Source: Purshia tridentata
Taxonomy: Eukaryota > Streptophyta > Magnoliopsida > Rosales > Rosaceae
NCBI GenBank assembly: GCA_003254885.1
Contig: QANT01004607.1
Location: 1-50,065 of the forward strand
Direction of reading: 5' to 3'
Length of the DNA: 50,065 bases
The notes under the pieces were generated by a model that did not search any database, was not told the origin of the DNA, and saw only the letters and a program-made list of their open reading frames with translations. This document shows, piece after piece, positions 16,059 to 26,973 of this stretch. The first letter of the stretch is position 1. Every line of letters begins with the position of its first letter. The position numbers and the translations under genes are program-made.

Positions 16059-17002
16059 CCAGAACAGAAAAGGGAAAACAACAAAACGCCAAAAAAAAAG
16101 AAAAAAGAAAAAAAGAAAAATGTTCTGAGCTGTGAACCAACTACAATGTATGTGTGAATTTGAATGTTTCGTGGGCAACAATTAATGAGCTGGGAAGTAG
16201 CAAGCTTGGAGCTTCCTTCAATTTTCCTCTGCTCCTATACACGTATAAAGTGTTAAACGGTTTCAGTTTTATACATACAAAGTGTTGTGCATATACACAG
16301 AATGTATGTGTATGAATGCACAGTGTAACCACAATATTGCTTTTGCAGTTTGCTTACCAATTTCAAATTGGCCTGTCTTACTAGCCTCGTCTTCTTGCAT
16401 GAACCAGAAGTCCCTTTTCCCCATGTGGGACCAGAGCAGTTTATAACTTCATATGCCCCCAAATCACTGGTGACACAATGTCAACTTTCTATACTCAGCT
16501 CACACTTTTGAACCATGCCTTATTTGATCCTAACTTTGCTAACAATTTGTATATACTTAATGGTATGTTCAGAATATTGGTTTTCTGTGCTAGCTACTTT
16601 GTAACACATCATGTGGGGCAATACAAATCATGGAATGGTAAACTTTAATTAGGTAAATGAATTGGTATATTGCAAAGCTAGGTACATAAATATAATTGGA
16701 GCATGATGAAATTAATGCACCATCTAACGTGTGTATGGCTATTAACTCTTAGTCATCCACGGACCACATCCTCTGTTTCGTACTAGGAGAATTATTGAAA
16801 AACCAAAACTAGCTGTTTCTTGAAATGTCTAGTGCTTTCCAGATAACGATACAATTAAAATGGAAATGCCTAGAACACAAGCAATTATTAAGCCTTCTGG
16901 CTTCTATCAACTTGGAAGGTTTGTTACTTTGTTTGAGTCACATAACAAAAAAAAATAAATAAATAAATACAAGATCCTAAAATCAAATTATAAAAATTAT
17001 AT

Positions 17003-17116
17003 TTAAATACAAAAAGAATACCCACATGTAAAAAAAAGTAGAAAACTAATTAACATGTTTTAAATACAAAAAGATTAACCCACATTGAAAAAAGTAGAAA
17101 ACTAATTAACATGTTT
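17003..17116. repeat. Tandem duplication, period 57
   Basis: Two adjacent copies begin TTAAATACAAAAAGA and end GAAAACTAATTAACATGTTT, differing at a handful of positions. Non-coding. Confidence 0.85.
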
Positions 17117-18873
17117 TGTCAAAGATCGAGTGAAGACCTGCGTTGAAACTTAAGATGAGAAGAGACCATGAACCACGTCTCAACTCGCATGTTGCGGTCC
17201 TTTCGAGTCTCAAAACAGGTTTTTTTCTAAATTTTAAGGACAAAAAATGTTAGTCTTCTTATAATGAGTGAGCCATCGTAAATGACTGAAGTAGTGATTA
17301 TTTTATGAAAAGAATTAACCCCACTTTGTCTTTTCTTTTTGATATTTTAGGCGTTGCCTGTTTTACATCTAGTGGGCCAAGACGACTAAAGTTGTGATTA
17401 TTTTATGAAAAGATTAACCACCTTAATTCTCCTTCCTCATAATGGACTTGATTCAAATCTGAATCATTCTCGTTTGTGATGTTTTCTAATACATATTTTC
17501 TTACACTTATCCCTTTTCGGTGGGTCTTTTTAGAATTTCCATAGTGCACCTGCAGACTGCAGTTGACTACACGCTAAAAATGTAAAAAAGGCCCTCCTTA
17601 TTGCAATTTTTGTTACAACTTACAAGTGCTAATTATTAATTAAGTTTATTAGAATTGTTATTGAAGTTGGCTTCGCAAAGAAGCCAATGGTCATCTCTTA
17701 CCTCATGAAGATTAATCTATTTTAGAGCACGAATGTACCACCGACTGCATTTCCCACTTTCCTTCTTGGTTAATTCTGCTTAATTTGGTGTTCTTGTTTG
17801 CTTTTCATATTGTTATTGTCTTGGGATATAAAGGGTACAAAGGTCATTTGCAATAAGACTCGTAATCAGCTTATTCTATATTCCATTTTCCAACTGCTTA
17901 ATCTGAAAAATGAGGGTATTTATTATTGACTCGTATGGTGAATTTTGATTTTGACTTGGATGAAAATGAGCAGTGGAGGATGTGTAAATGTGTTATTATC
18001 ACCCCAAAGAGTTTGATTAGATATGGGTAAGAAAGTGATAGCTGATTATATCTTGTTTCTATGCAAGAAAGCAATTAATAGTTTGGTCTGGTTTGGTAAA
18101 TGCCAATATTGAATGGTTTGAACTTTGTTGGTGGGAGACTGTCATAATGCATATACCAGAAGTGATGAAGGAAGCTACTTATTCTCTGCTACATAGTTGT
18201 GCAGGAGGAGTCCATTAAAGACACAAGTTTCTTATGGGAAGATTAATTCAAACTCTGCCATGGAAAATTATATATGATGCAGACAAATAGCCAGCATAAT
18301 AATTTCAATTCTATACATTCAATCACCAGCATTACTTTGAATTTAATAAATGCTGATATTCTAGGCATTCATAATGTTTGAGGCTGACCAGAGTGGGAAT
18401 GAGGTTTTAATGTTACTCTAATTAGGTCATTTCAGCTTACCCTTCATAACTTACCCTCATTTTCACCAAATTTTCAAGGCATCGGTTTGGTAAATGCAGA
18501 GGTTGAATGGTTTAATTTTGAAAACATGGTGTACGTTGGTGTGCAATATATAAAGTGAGGGAGATGAATGTCTTTTCAAACATTTGTCCAAACACCATTC
18601 AGACAGTTCTGCAAACGCAGAAAATTTGGCGTGTTGTGAGAAGATATACAGGCAATTTGTTAAACAACATGAACAACAGCTACGAAACACTTGATTTCTC
18701 AAATTCCTTTTATTTAAATGGAACCTCTAATACATGAAAAGTAAGATAGCATAGTGATCATCGATCAAAATCATAGAGCCACGAACACACAACCACATCA
18801 GACCAAAACAGATCTAACCCCCCAAACCCTAAACATCACATAAAAATACTAAACCCAGTCCTCAAACCCTAAT

Positions 18874-19326
18874 TTAACTCCTCCAGTTGCCGCCTTCAGA
18901 TCCACCGCCACCTCTTGAGTAGCGAGATCCACCGCCTTCACCACCGTACCCACGCTCGCGGCCACCACCGTATCCACCGCCACCGCCATATCCACCTCCA
19001 CCGCCTCCGTATCCACCACCACCGCCTCCGCGGCTGTATCCGCCTCCGCCTCCTCCACCGCTGCCGCGGGACTGAGCCTCGTTGACGGTGATGTTGCGAC
19101 CGTCTAGGTTCTGACCGTTCATGCCTTCAATGGCGTCCCTCATGGCCTTGTCGTTGCTGAATGTGACGAAGCCGAAGCCCCTGGACCTGCCGGTCTCGCG
19201 GTCGTTGATGATCTTAGACTCGACGATCTCACCGAAGGGAGCAAAGGCCCTCTCGAGCGCTTCGTTGTCGGTGGCCCAGGCGAGCCCGCCGACGAAGCAT
19301 CTGAACTCGACATCTGCTGAGGCCAT
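18874..19326 (-). CDS. Glycine-rich RNA-binding protein (GRP7/8-like)
   Basis: Single uninterrupted frame of 150 aa. An RRM spans about residues 7-85, with RNP2 CFVGGLAW and RNP1 RGFGFVTF both intact. After it comes a Gly/Tyr/Arg-rich tail (GGGGGYGGGG type repeats), which ends NWRS. This is the plant class IV GRP layout, known for RNA chaperoning, alternative splicing, cold response and clock output in nucleus and cytoplasm. Length matches the family (150-175 aa). The Arabidopsis GRP7/8 genes carry one intron within the RRM; none is present here. The GGN-rich tail is open in other frames too, which explains overlapping false ORFs. Confidence 0.95.
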   Translation of the reverse strand: MASADVEFRCFVGGLAWATDNEALERAFAPFGEIVESKIINDRETGRSRGFGFVTFSNDKAMRDAIEGMNGQNLDGRNITVNEAQSRGSGGGGGGGYSRGGGGGGYGGGGGGYGGGGGYGGGRERGYGGEGGGSRYSRGGGGSEGGNWRS

Positions 19327-19410
19327 TGCAAAACCCTAAAAACAAAGACAGGAATTTAGAGGAAAAAGAGTGGTGAGAATGAGAGAGACCTGAGTTAGGT
19401 TAAAAGTTTG

Positions 19411-19476
19411 GTATATATACACACGAGTTGGGCCACTACTGGGCCTTTGATATTTGGGCTCGGTAGAATGAAGCCC
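19411..19476 (-). promoter_or_regulatory. TATA and GCCCA/site II elements of the GRP gene
   Basis: A palindromic GTATATATAC lies at 19411-19420, about 90 bases before the start codon. Behind it are several TGGGCC/GGGCC/GGGCT words (19430-19476), resembling site II (TCP-bound) boxes of highly expressed growth genes. Binding is inferred. Confidence 0.5.
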
Positions 19477-20057
19477 GTAGTTTTTTGTGTGTGTATATAT
19501 TTCTACCCCTACAATCAAACGTACCATTAGGTAAATACATTTCTAAATTGAGGCAAATTAAAGGATTTCTTTTACTCTTTTTAGTTTTCATTCCGAATTT
19601 TTTTGGTTTAGAATTAGAACACCTTAGTTATTACTTTTGATCCATCCCATTTTGGTATGCACATACATGCATACTAAAAGGTTGGTTCTTTCTCTTTCAT
19701 TACACATACATTGCATATACATCAAATACATGCATATTATTAAGACACTTATATTTTATTATGTACATTAAAAAACAGTGTGTTTGGACTGCCAATTTGA
19801 AAACATTTAAGATTTTGGCTTGTGTGATATCCATTTTTCTTAGATTATGTGCTAATTTGAAAAAATAAATGATTTTTTTTTCTATAAACTATATATGTAT
19901 ATATGATTTTTGTCCTTATAAGGTTGCAAAAAATCCAATTATAGAATCAGGCTACCTTGATGAGATAAGTTTAATTGCCAAACTAATTAAGGCCATATCT
20001 GTGTTTTTGATTCTCATATCTCATATGCTCATTATGGGACACCAATGAAGCTGCTAA

Positions 20058-20063
20058 TATAAA
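20058..20063 (+). promoter_or_regulatory. TATA box of the aspartic protease gene
   Basis: TATAAA, 67 bases before the start codon. Confidence 0.5.
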
Positions 20064-20124
20064 GCACCCTCCTCCAAGTCATTTGTGAAAGCAACGAATC
20101 TCAATTTCTAGTGGCATTAAGATT

Positions 20125-21665
20125 ATGATGACATCAGTTGTTGTTTGCATCTTATCAAGCAGCTTGTTGCTGCTGTGGGGTGCTACTACTAGTACTATGG
20201 CTGCAGCTGCAGGCAAACCCAATGGCTTGACCATTGAACTCATGCACATTTTCTCACCAGCATCGCCTCTCTACCCTGGTAATATTTCTAAAGCAGAACA
20301 AATTGGTAGACTCATAGACCAATCCAATGCCAGAGCCAATTACATATCTACTACCATGGCCTTAATGGCATCACCACAAACTGATCACAATCAAACTACA
20401 AGTTTAAACCCTGATATGATTCGTCCCCGCTTGGAATTTTACCCTTTTGGCACTTACATTGTGCAAATGGGCATTGGCACATTCAACGCAAAATTCCCTG
20501 CAAGTCCCTTTCACCCAATCTACTTGTACATCGACACCGGAAGCAATCTGTTGTGGACACAATGTGAGGATTGTCGGAAGCCTGGCAACCAGTGCTTTGC
20601 TACCAAGGATCCCCCTTTCCCCAACTCCAAGTCCAAATCTTATAAACCTCTCAGGTGCAATAGCCACCCGTTTTGTGTACCAAACCAATGCGTTGGGGGT
20701 TTCTGCTCAAACCGAATTTCGTACATGGGGGGCACCTCAGTCAATTCCATTCTCGCAGGTATGATAACCAAATGAAATTTATTTTCATACAAGTTTTGTA
20801 GATGCATGCCATTTCGGTGTTATCAGATCCTTGGTTACTTGCAGGTGAAACATTCCATTTTTTGTCAACTTCCGGGACATCCGAGGCCATTAATGGTATA
20901 GTCTTTGGTTGTGCTTATGACATCCATAACATGCAGTTTGGAAAGATTGAAGACTATAAGATAACCGGACTATTGGGTTTGGCAAATTCTCGCGATTCCT
21001 TTCCCCTGCAAATCCAAGGTATTAGCAAAGGAGTATTCTCATTCTGCCTAGCACCAAACAGAGAGGCCCAAACATATCTAAGGTTTGGTAATGATGTACC
21101 CAGAACAGCAGGCCTAAAAACAACAAAACTACTCCTCCTCAAAACTGTGCCCTACTACTTTGTAAACTTGTTAGGCATAAGTGTGAATGGACAAAGGCTC
21201 CAAATAGACCCATCCGTGTTTCAAATAAAAGATGGTGGCAGATCAGGAGGGTGCATTTTGGACAATGGTAGCTCATTTACTCTTCTCATTAGGCCTGCTT
21301 ACAACGCACTATTACAGTTTTTGAAGCTGTATTTTCTTAAATTCCCAAATTTAATTAAAGCGTCTGCTCCTCCCTCGTCCCAGTTAGAGCTATGCTATAA
21401 ATGGTCAGGGCTGCCTCAGGGTGACAAGAACTTGCCTTCTATGACCTTTCACTTTGCGAATGCCAACCTTGAACTGAAACCAGAAGCAGCATTCACAAGT
21501 TTTGCAGCTGCTCAGCGTCAGAATGACTTTTTCTGTTTGGCAATGTTGGCACATGGTACTCAGACTCTTTTGGGATCATTTCAGCAATCAAATTATAGGT
21601 TCATATATGACCTTTTCAAGGCAGAATTGCACTTTGCTCCTGAGGATTGCTCTAGGAATTCTTGA
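20125..21665 (+). CDS. Nepenthesin-like (A1B) aspartic protease
   Basis: Secreted pepsin-like protease of the plant A1B family. Exons are 20125-20758 and 20845-21665, joined G|GT, giving 484 aa. A signal peptide lies in residues 1-28 and a propeptide of about 75 aa follows (LTIELMHIFSPASPLYP). The first catalytic motif is DTGS at D137. A Cys-rich nepenthesin-type insert follows (CEDC, CF, CNSHPFC, QCVGGFC). The second catalytic motif reads DNGS at D351, where the family normally has DSGT/DTGS. The flap Tyr word is YMGGTSVNS instead of the usual YGDGSxTxG. The C-terminal LLGSFQQSNYRFIYDLFKAE block is intact. Catalysis is likely but altered sites make specificity uncertain. ATG 20125 is followed directly by a second ATG. 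Confidence 0.92.
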
Positions 21666-21962
21666 GCTACCTAAACCTACCTACCTTCAATGCTGGCCTC
21701 TTTCCATCTATTTCTATTTGTATTGCCATTTTGGTTCAAAATAAATAAATAACTTTATAGCTAGATTTTATAAATCTTGTCTATTCTTAAGCAGAAATTA
21801 ATGGTTGTTTTGATAAGTTTGAATCGAGGGCGAGGGATTCCATATTCCATCTCCAACATGGTTTCGGATTTGCTCTTATATAATTGGATTGTGAATCGTT
21901 CTATAAATTAATATTCAGTCCATATAGTGAACACCCAAAAGAAGTCTCTAATTTTTGCCGCC

Positions 21963-22262
21963 ATGGCCAAAGCCATCCAACTTGTTTTTCTCTACATTTT
22001 ATGTGCAAACTTGTTTCTATCGACTAGTGCTGTATTTGACAGACCCATCAATGGCTTTGCCATGAGGCTCATCCACCGTGACTCCCCAAACTCAGGAGGC
22101 AACCTAACCCGTCTTCAACAACTCGAGCTATACATTTTTCGAGACTATGCACGCCTACAACGCCATGCTGCCATACACTCAGGCACCATAAGTCCACTAA
22201 CTGTCGGTCCAAGGCATGAGGTTCAAAGTCATGGACACAATGTGAGCTTCAAAGAAGCGTAA
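21963..22262 (+). pseudogene. N-terminal fragment of an aspartic protease
   Basis: A 99-aa frame from ATG 21963 (context GCCGCCATGG; an in-frame ATG at 21927 lies upstream). It holds a signal peptide (VFLYILCANLFLSTSA) and the start of an A1B propeptide (GFAMRLIHRDSPNSGGN). It then runs out of homology after TISPLTVGP and stops; no catalytic domain follows. It lies just behind the intact protease gene, so it is probably a truncated tandem copy. A small secreted product cannot be excluded. Confidence 0.75.
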
Positions 22263-22764
22263 CTTTGAGCTCATGTGTCCTTTTTGAGCCCATAATACAT
22301 TGATTTGAGTGGAAGAAAGACTGGAAGATTTTTAGTAATTTTTAAGAACTTTCTAGTTTTTGGTTTCTTGTTTCTATACAACTTTCGTAATTTCATTAAT
22401 TAACTATGCTTTCCTTGTCAACTAGGGATTTTTGTTTCCTGTATAAACTTTTTCCAGAGTTGTATTAGTCAGTTTTTCTTTTAAATAAATGAATTTGAGA
22501 AGTTTTGTGCTACTTTTTCAACCAACTTAATTAGTATTCGGAGAAATTAATAAGGTTAAATACACATTTGTTCCTAGTATTATGTTATGCGGATCATTTA
22601 AGCAATCACATAAATGACCTTAACAAGGGGCTATTGTTATGGTCCCCTGCAAGCCTAATGAGGAAGTTATGTGACTGTCCCCATTGGTTGATACAACCTT
22701 GGCCAAACTTCATTCTTTGGTCATGCTAATTAATCAAAGTAAACCTATGAAACTAATTGTCTAG
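22263..22764. other. Intergenic region between protease fragments
   Basis: AT-rich; no gene and no protease homology recognised. Confidence 0.5.
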
Positions 22765-23007
22765 CTAAATAATTAAACTCGATGTTGATGGATTTAGTTG
22801 ACAAATTTCAGGCCCAAAATACAGTTTCTTGGCTTGGGGGTCAAATATGATACGCTGATTTATTTGCTGATACGCTCCTATGAGAGTGATACCAGTGGTT
22901 CTTAACATTGCCACCCGGGCTGGTCTCATAAAGAAGAGCTTCAGTCCATGCTGACTCGAGATCATCGAGAAGCCAGAACCAGCACGAAAAAGGTTCAAAA
23001 ATGCCAT
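22765..23007 (-). pseudogene. C-terminal fragment of an aspartic protease
   Basis: The minus-strand frame contains TLIGAYQQINQRIIFDPQAK followed by KLYFGPEIC, the closing beta-strand block and last Cys of A1B aspartic proteases. No in-frame catalytic region precedes it. Orientation is opposite to the intact gene. Confidence 0.8.
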
Positions 23008-23340
23008 TTTGATTATATCAAATGCAGACTAATGATCATTGAGTAAAAATAAAAAAATCTGAAGGTTGTAGCTTGAAAATATCTGCTCAGGTTCTCTTGT
23101 CAGCACTACATAAATCTGCATAACTAGCTACGTGTGACATTGCAGCACCAGACACCTACCAGAGTGTTATTCTCCCTATAGTCTTACTTGGGATTGAAAG
23201 TTGTGTCTGGTCAATGTTGATGTCTAGCAAGTACGTGTAGGACAAATAAACTAGGGATTTTTTTTTTCTTGTTTTTTTAGGTACGTATACTTTAATTTTT
23301 TAATTATTTGGAATTTAAGATGGTTTTTCTACTTTGTCTA

Positions 23341-23484
23341 ATAAAGTATCATTATCATAGAGATTTCTCTAAGTGTTCTAGATTTGCTTTGCTGCTTTGT
23401 GATGTTAAAACAATAAAGTATCATTATCATAGAGATTTCTCTAAGTGTGCTAGATTTGCTTTGCTGCTTTGTGATGTTAAAACA
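23341..23484. repeat. Perfect-looking tandem duplication, period 72
   Basis: The unit beginning ATAAAGTATCATTATCATAG is present twice in a row with a single visible difference (GTGTTCTAG versus GTGTGCTAG). It stays open in the forward frame, giving a duplicated peptide block, but no known domain. It lies inside the decayed minus-strand protease. Confidence 0.9.
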
Positions 23485-23559
23485 ATCCCGAAATTGGGTC
23501 TGTATGAGATTACTATCCGATCAACAAGGAAAAATAAAAATGTCTTGAATGATGATGGG

Positions 23560-23642
23560 TTACTTGGTGTATTAACTGTACCAATGCCCATTTGGGCCAT
23601 ATAGGTAATTTCCTTGGACTGTAACATTGCATTGGTAAACAA
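23560..23642 (-). pseudogene. Aspartic protease fragment (start of catalytic domain)
   Basis: The minus-strand frame reads EITYMAQMGIGTVNTPS, matching the YIVQMGIGTFN word that opens the catalytic domain of the intact neighbour. The frame then leaves homology before any DTG motif. Confidence 0.65.
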
Positions 23643-23674
23643 AAATAATTGCAGTCTCTGATCTTACCTAGATA

Positions 23675-23920
23675 TCAAAGGTTCTCAGGTATTACTTTAA
23701 GATTAACTGCTGCAAAATGGAAATCCAAGGTTGGAAAATGCTGAAGTCTCTCAAGTCTCGCCCATTCTTTTTGGTTGTGTGAAGCAGAGGTTCCGAAAAC
23801 CCACCTTACCAACCAGCAAAACCGGGAATTCCTATCAAACTGGTCGTCCAACCCTCTTCCCAATATTGCAGCAAAGGCAGTGGGAAATGAAGAACACAGT
23901 AATAAACAAACTGAGTTCAT
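23675..23920 (-). pseudogene. Aspartic protease fragment (second half of catalytic domain)
   Basis: The minus-strand frame ends with FPTLDFHFAAVNLKVIPENL. This matches the LPSMTFHFANANLELKPE region of the intact gene, which lies C-terminal to the second active site. Upstream residues are only loosely similar and probably frameshifted. The piece is out of order relative to the fragment at 23560-23642. Confidence 0.7.
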
Positions 23921-24128
23921 GTTGTGACCAACAGAACAGAAAAAGAAGCTGTTATGTAACTTGAAAATGGGATGCTTTGTACATCACTAATCATTAGAAA
24001 AGAGGAACCTAATAATACAAAGCAATCTAAAATATATCCAAGCTATAGCTTAAAAAGCTACTAAATACAGGATTAAAAAAAAAAAAAAATCGCTTTTAAT
24101 AATAAATAATTATATACTGTAAACTAGG

Positions 24129-24255
24129 TTTTTTTTTTTTTTTTTTTTTTGTGACTGCCTACCGGTGTTTCGGTGACCCTAGCAAAACGTTCTAAATTCT
24201 TGTCCGGCTCTCAGAACAAACTTCTCCTGATCTATTTCTGATAGGATTCTCACAT
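24129..24255 (-). pseudogene. Decayed duplicate of the CCT exon, followed by an A-tract
   Basis: On the minus strand an acceptor-like CTACAG precedes a copy of the CCT exon found at 24662-24572. The best match is GGACAAGAATT(T)AG-ACGTTTTGCTAGG against GGACAAGAATTAAGGGACGTTTTGCTAAG. The copy has two in-frame stops and a 12-base deletion, so it cannot code. Its 3' part goes on to VTETPVG, resembling the tail expected after a CCT domain. A 22-base A-tract (minus strand) at 24150-24129 follows. Confidence 0.65.
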
Positions 24256-24571
24256 CTGTAGAATACCAAATAAATTATGTCATTTTAAGAAGTTGAAAGG
24301 TGATGCCAACTAAAAATACATCAAAACAGGAAAGTGTGTTCATAGCCACTGCTAATGAAACCATGAACTATTTACCAGATGCAAATAATAGAATGTAACT
24401 GAAATGCGACATTGAAGCAGGTGTGAGACTTCATACAGAAATACACAAAGCTTTTGGCATGCTGACAGATACTTCAAAACTGGCTTTTCACTTCTACCAG
24501 TAAGAAGAAGATGATGTGTGAATACGAGGAATGCAAAGTATGTGTAAATGTCATAATTACTTACCATTAAA

Positions 24572-26973
24572 TCAATGATTCATCTTAGCAAAACGTCCCT
24601 TAATTCTTGTCCTACTTTCTGCCCGAACCTTCCGCGATTCATACCTGATGTGCTTTTCATACCTGTTTTTATTTTTTCCAAGTAACACATGTCACTTACC
24701 AAGGTCTGAAGATAATAACAAGATGTGCATGGCACATCCAGCAGAAATGGAGGTGCATGATTAGGTTAAGTTGACACTTAACAACTAAACCACCACACCA
24801 CTTTATGCGAATAATATCAAATCAGGCTAGCCAGTCAATTCACTAGTCATAATGATGTAGGTATCAGGGTCTATATAGTCATATGATCATATCCAACCAT
24901 GGATGAAAAAGAATTCATGATTTCCCCCGAATTCGGAACTTTTCCATCATTCAATAGGGACCTCAAATGACCCCATAAATGTTCAACAAGTTGTCATATA
25001 TAAATTTAGGCCTTAAATGTTCTACTTCTTGCGTACTTGCATCAAACAAATTCCAAAATTTTATGACATGTTTTAAAAAATGTAGAATCTGAACAGATAA
25101 ACATTTAAAACTTCATAATTTCATTGGCTCAAAATGATTAAAGTCAATTTCTATATTTTAACTCAGAAGTGATACTTTTGGACAAATGGTGGAGTAATAC
25201 CTCCTTGTTTTCTTCTTCTCCTTGTACCGTGAGAGAGCGGTCTCTCTGTTTTGACTACTTAACTCATGTGGAACAACTCTGGGAAAAGCTGAAGAGGCTT
25301 CAGAATTCATTTGCCCTCCATGACCATCATTAGCATGAATTGCACTGCAATCGTTATTTGAATGCAAGTCAGGAACCATAGAACATTCGTGAAGATAGCT
25401 CTTTGGTAATGTTTTGGGGAAGAAATCTTGATTTGCAGCCTTGCCACAATCATTACAATCAAATTCATGTGCCTGCATTACAATAATACACTTGACCATT
25501 TTTCAACTACATTTTTCAATGAAAAAATCAATCTGCAGATACCAACATAATTGAAGCATACCTCACAAGAAGGAAATGCAGTTGGTTCTGCATCATGTTC
25601 AAAACCTGTACAGACACTTCCTGGTTGCATATCTTGTCCAGGCACCAGGGATTGGAAAACCATAGAGGATTTAGGATCCACATTTTCAATAATAGAGTTG
25701 GGTTCTGACTTTGCAAGTCCGCGAAGCTGACAAATTATTTCATCCTTGTTTCGCCCACAAGCAGCATTGCGGTTCTGATTCAACAAACAGCATCCAGAAC
25801 CAAGTCAAAACTTCAATAAATGATAGATGGTTTCAATAGGTAAACACTATCTAAGAATCCTGATTCCCATTTTTTTTTAAGTGCAATCAATAAAGCCAGA
25901 AACAACAGAAAATTTGAGAAACAAACGAGACTCTATTGTGCATCTAAACTACTATGACTCGTTTGGAGTCTATAAAACAAATTTACAGTAACTTTGTAAT
26001 AAACAGAAACTGAATATTACCAGCCAACTTTGAGGAGCACCTAAAAAACAAAAGAAATCCAGAAAATTTACTAGATTAACAATAATTTCTTTTAGTGGAT
26101 GAGCAGAACATCAAGTCTAATACACCATATTAAAGAGGGGAGAAGACCAATATTGAACGTTTCCTTCTTGGTAAAACTTGTTGCTTAAAACCAGCTAGAT
26201 CTGTAGATCATGAGCAACATACCAGTAGGATTCAATATTTCCATTTCCCCATTTCCTTTTAACTTTTTTATTTTTTTAAAGAAACAACTAGAATTATAAT
26301 TTTAAGAGAAAATAGAAGTTGAATAAGTTAAAATACATACCTTAGGCAGAGGAGGAACCCCCATAGCCTGAAATTTGTAAGCTGGATTGCAAACAATCAA
26401 ATTATCAAGACTAACAACAGAGGGAGTGTCCCAAACCAACAAATCCGAAAACTCATCATCCAAACCCAAAGACCTATGAAGCCCGGACCCCACAAACCCA
26501 TCATCACCCCCACCATTCTCATCACTCGAAAGCAGAGCTTTTTTATCCATATTCTCAAACCCAACAATTGCAAGCAACTCAGTCAAAGAAGGACACCCAG
26601 TGAACCCTTCGAGAGGCCTCCTATCGTGCACCAGCGAAGAGGACGACGAAAGGTTGTGGCTTTCCCAGTCACAGTTCTGGCACAGAACAGAGCTCTCAGT
26701 GGAGCAGAAGATGGAGGCAGGAGACTCGTCACAGGCGTCACAGAGCTGTGACCGAGTGTGCTTGGTGAAGAGCTGGTTGGCCGCATGGACCTCCCGGTCG
26801 CACGAGAAGCAGAGCTTGGCTGAGTCGGCTCGGCAGTAGAGTAGAGCCATGGAGCTTCCACAGTAGTCACAGAGACGCTTCTGGGTCTTCATGTTTTGGT
26901 GGTCTCGATCTTGTTGTTGTGGTGGTGGTGCTTCAGCTGAATCAGCTTCTTCTTTTCTTGAAAAACCATTCAT
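24572..26973 (-). CDS. CONSTANS-like B-box / CCT transcription factor (COL14/15 type)
   Basis: Nuclear zinc-finger regulator of the plant BBX family. Exons in transcript order are 26973-26341, 25774-25562, 25472-25201 and 24662-24572 (402 aa). Two adjacent B-boxes at residues 34-108 start [15 protein letters not shown] and [15 protein letters not shown], with the Cys/His/Asp zinc ligands in place. The middle is acidic and Ser-rich, with the conserved [18 protein letters not shown] block. The CCT domain at the C-terminus is split by the last intron: [10 protein letters not shown] in exon 3, then [20 protein letters not shown] in exon 4. Only MNH follows the CCT core before the stop, shorter than usual. 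Such factors act in light signalling, flowering or growth; the exact role is not readable here. A GA microsatellite lies in its upstream region at 27117-27141. Confidence 0.93.

Larger units (their letters stand above)
15930..18873. other. Intergenic region between SWEET and the glycine-rich RNA-binding gene
   Basis: No gene is supported. It holds the SWEET promoter, a 57-base tandem duplication at 17003, and a partial repeat of gtgattattttatgaaaaga (near 17294 and 17392). Two related words, GTTTGGTAAATGC...TTGAATGGTTT, lie near 18091 and 18485. 18703-18873 is probably the 3' UTR of the RNA-binding protein. Confidence 0.6.
19327..20124. other. Divergent promoter region between GRP and aspartic protease
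   Basis: Contains the promoters of two divergently transcribed genes and no gene of its own. The GRP side is rich in GCCCA words; the protease side is AT-rich with a TATA box at 20058. Confidence 0.6.

Noticed and set aside
18849..19339. Several long ORFs overlapping the glycine-rich RNA-binding gene on both strands
   Set aside because: They come from the GGN-rich tail and GC-rich RRM, which stay open in other frames. None has a domain.
26022..26043. Possible 20-base micro-exon in intron 1 of the B-box gene (TTTTTAG and GTAATA around GTGCTCCTCAAAGTTGGCTG)
   Set aside because: Its length is not a multiple of three, and direct joining of exons 1 and 2 gives the conserved PPLPKNRNA sequence.
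26476..26870. Overlapping ORFs on both strands of the B-box exon
   Set aside because: Shadow frames of a conserved zinc-finger exon with normal splice ends; no domain of their own.
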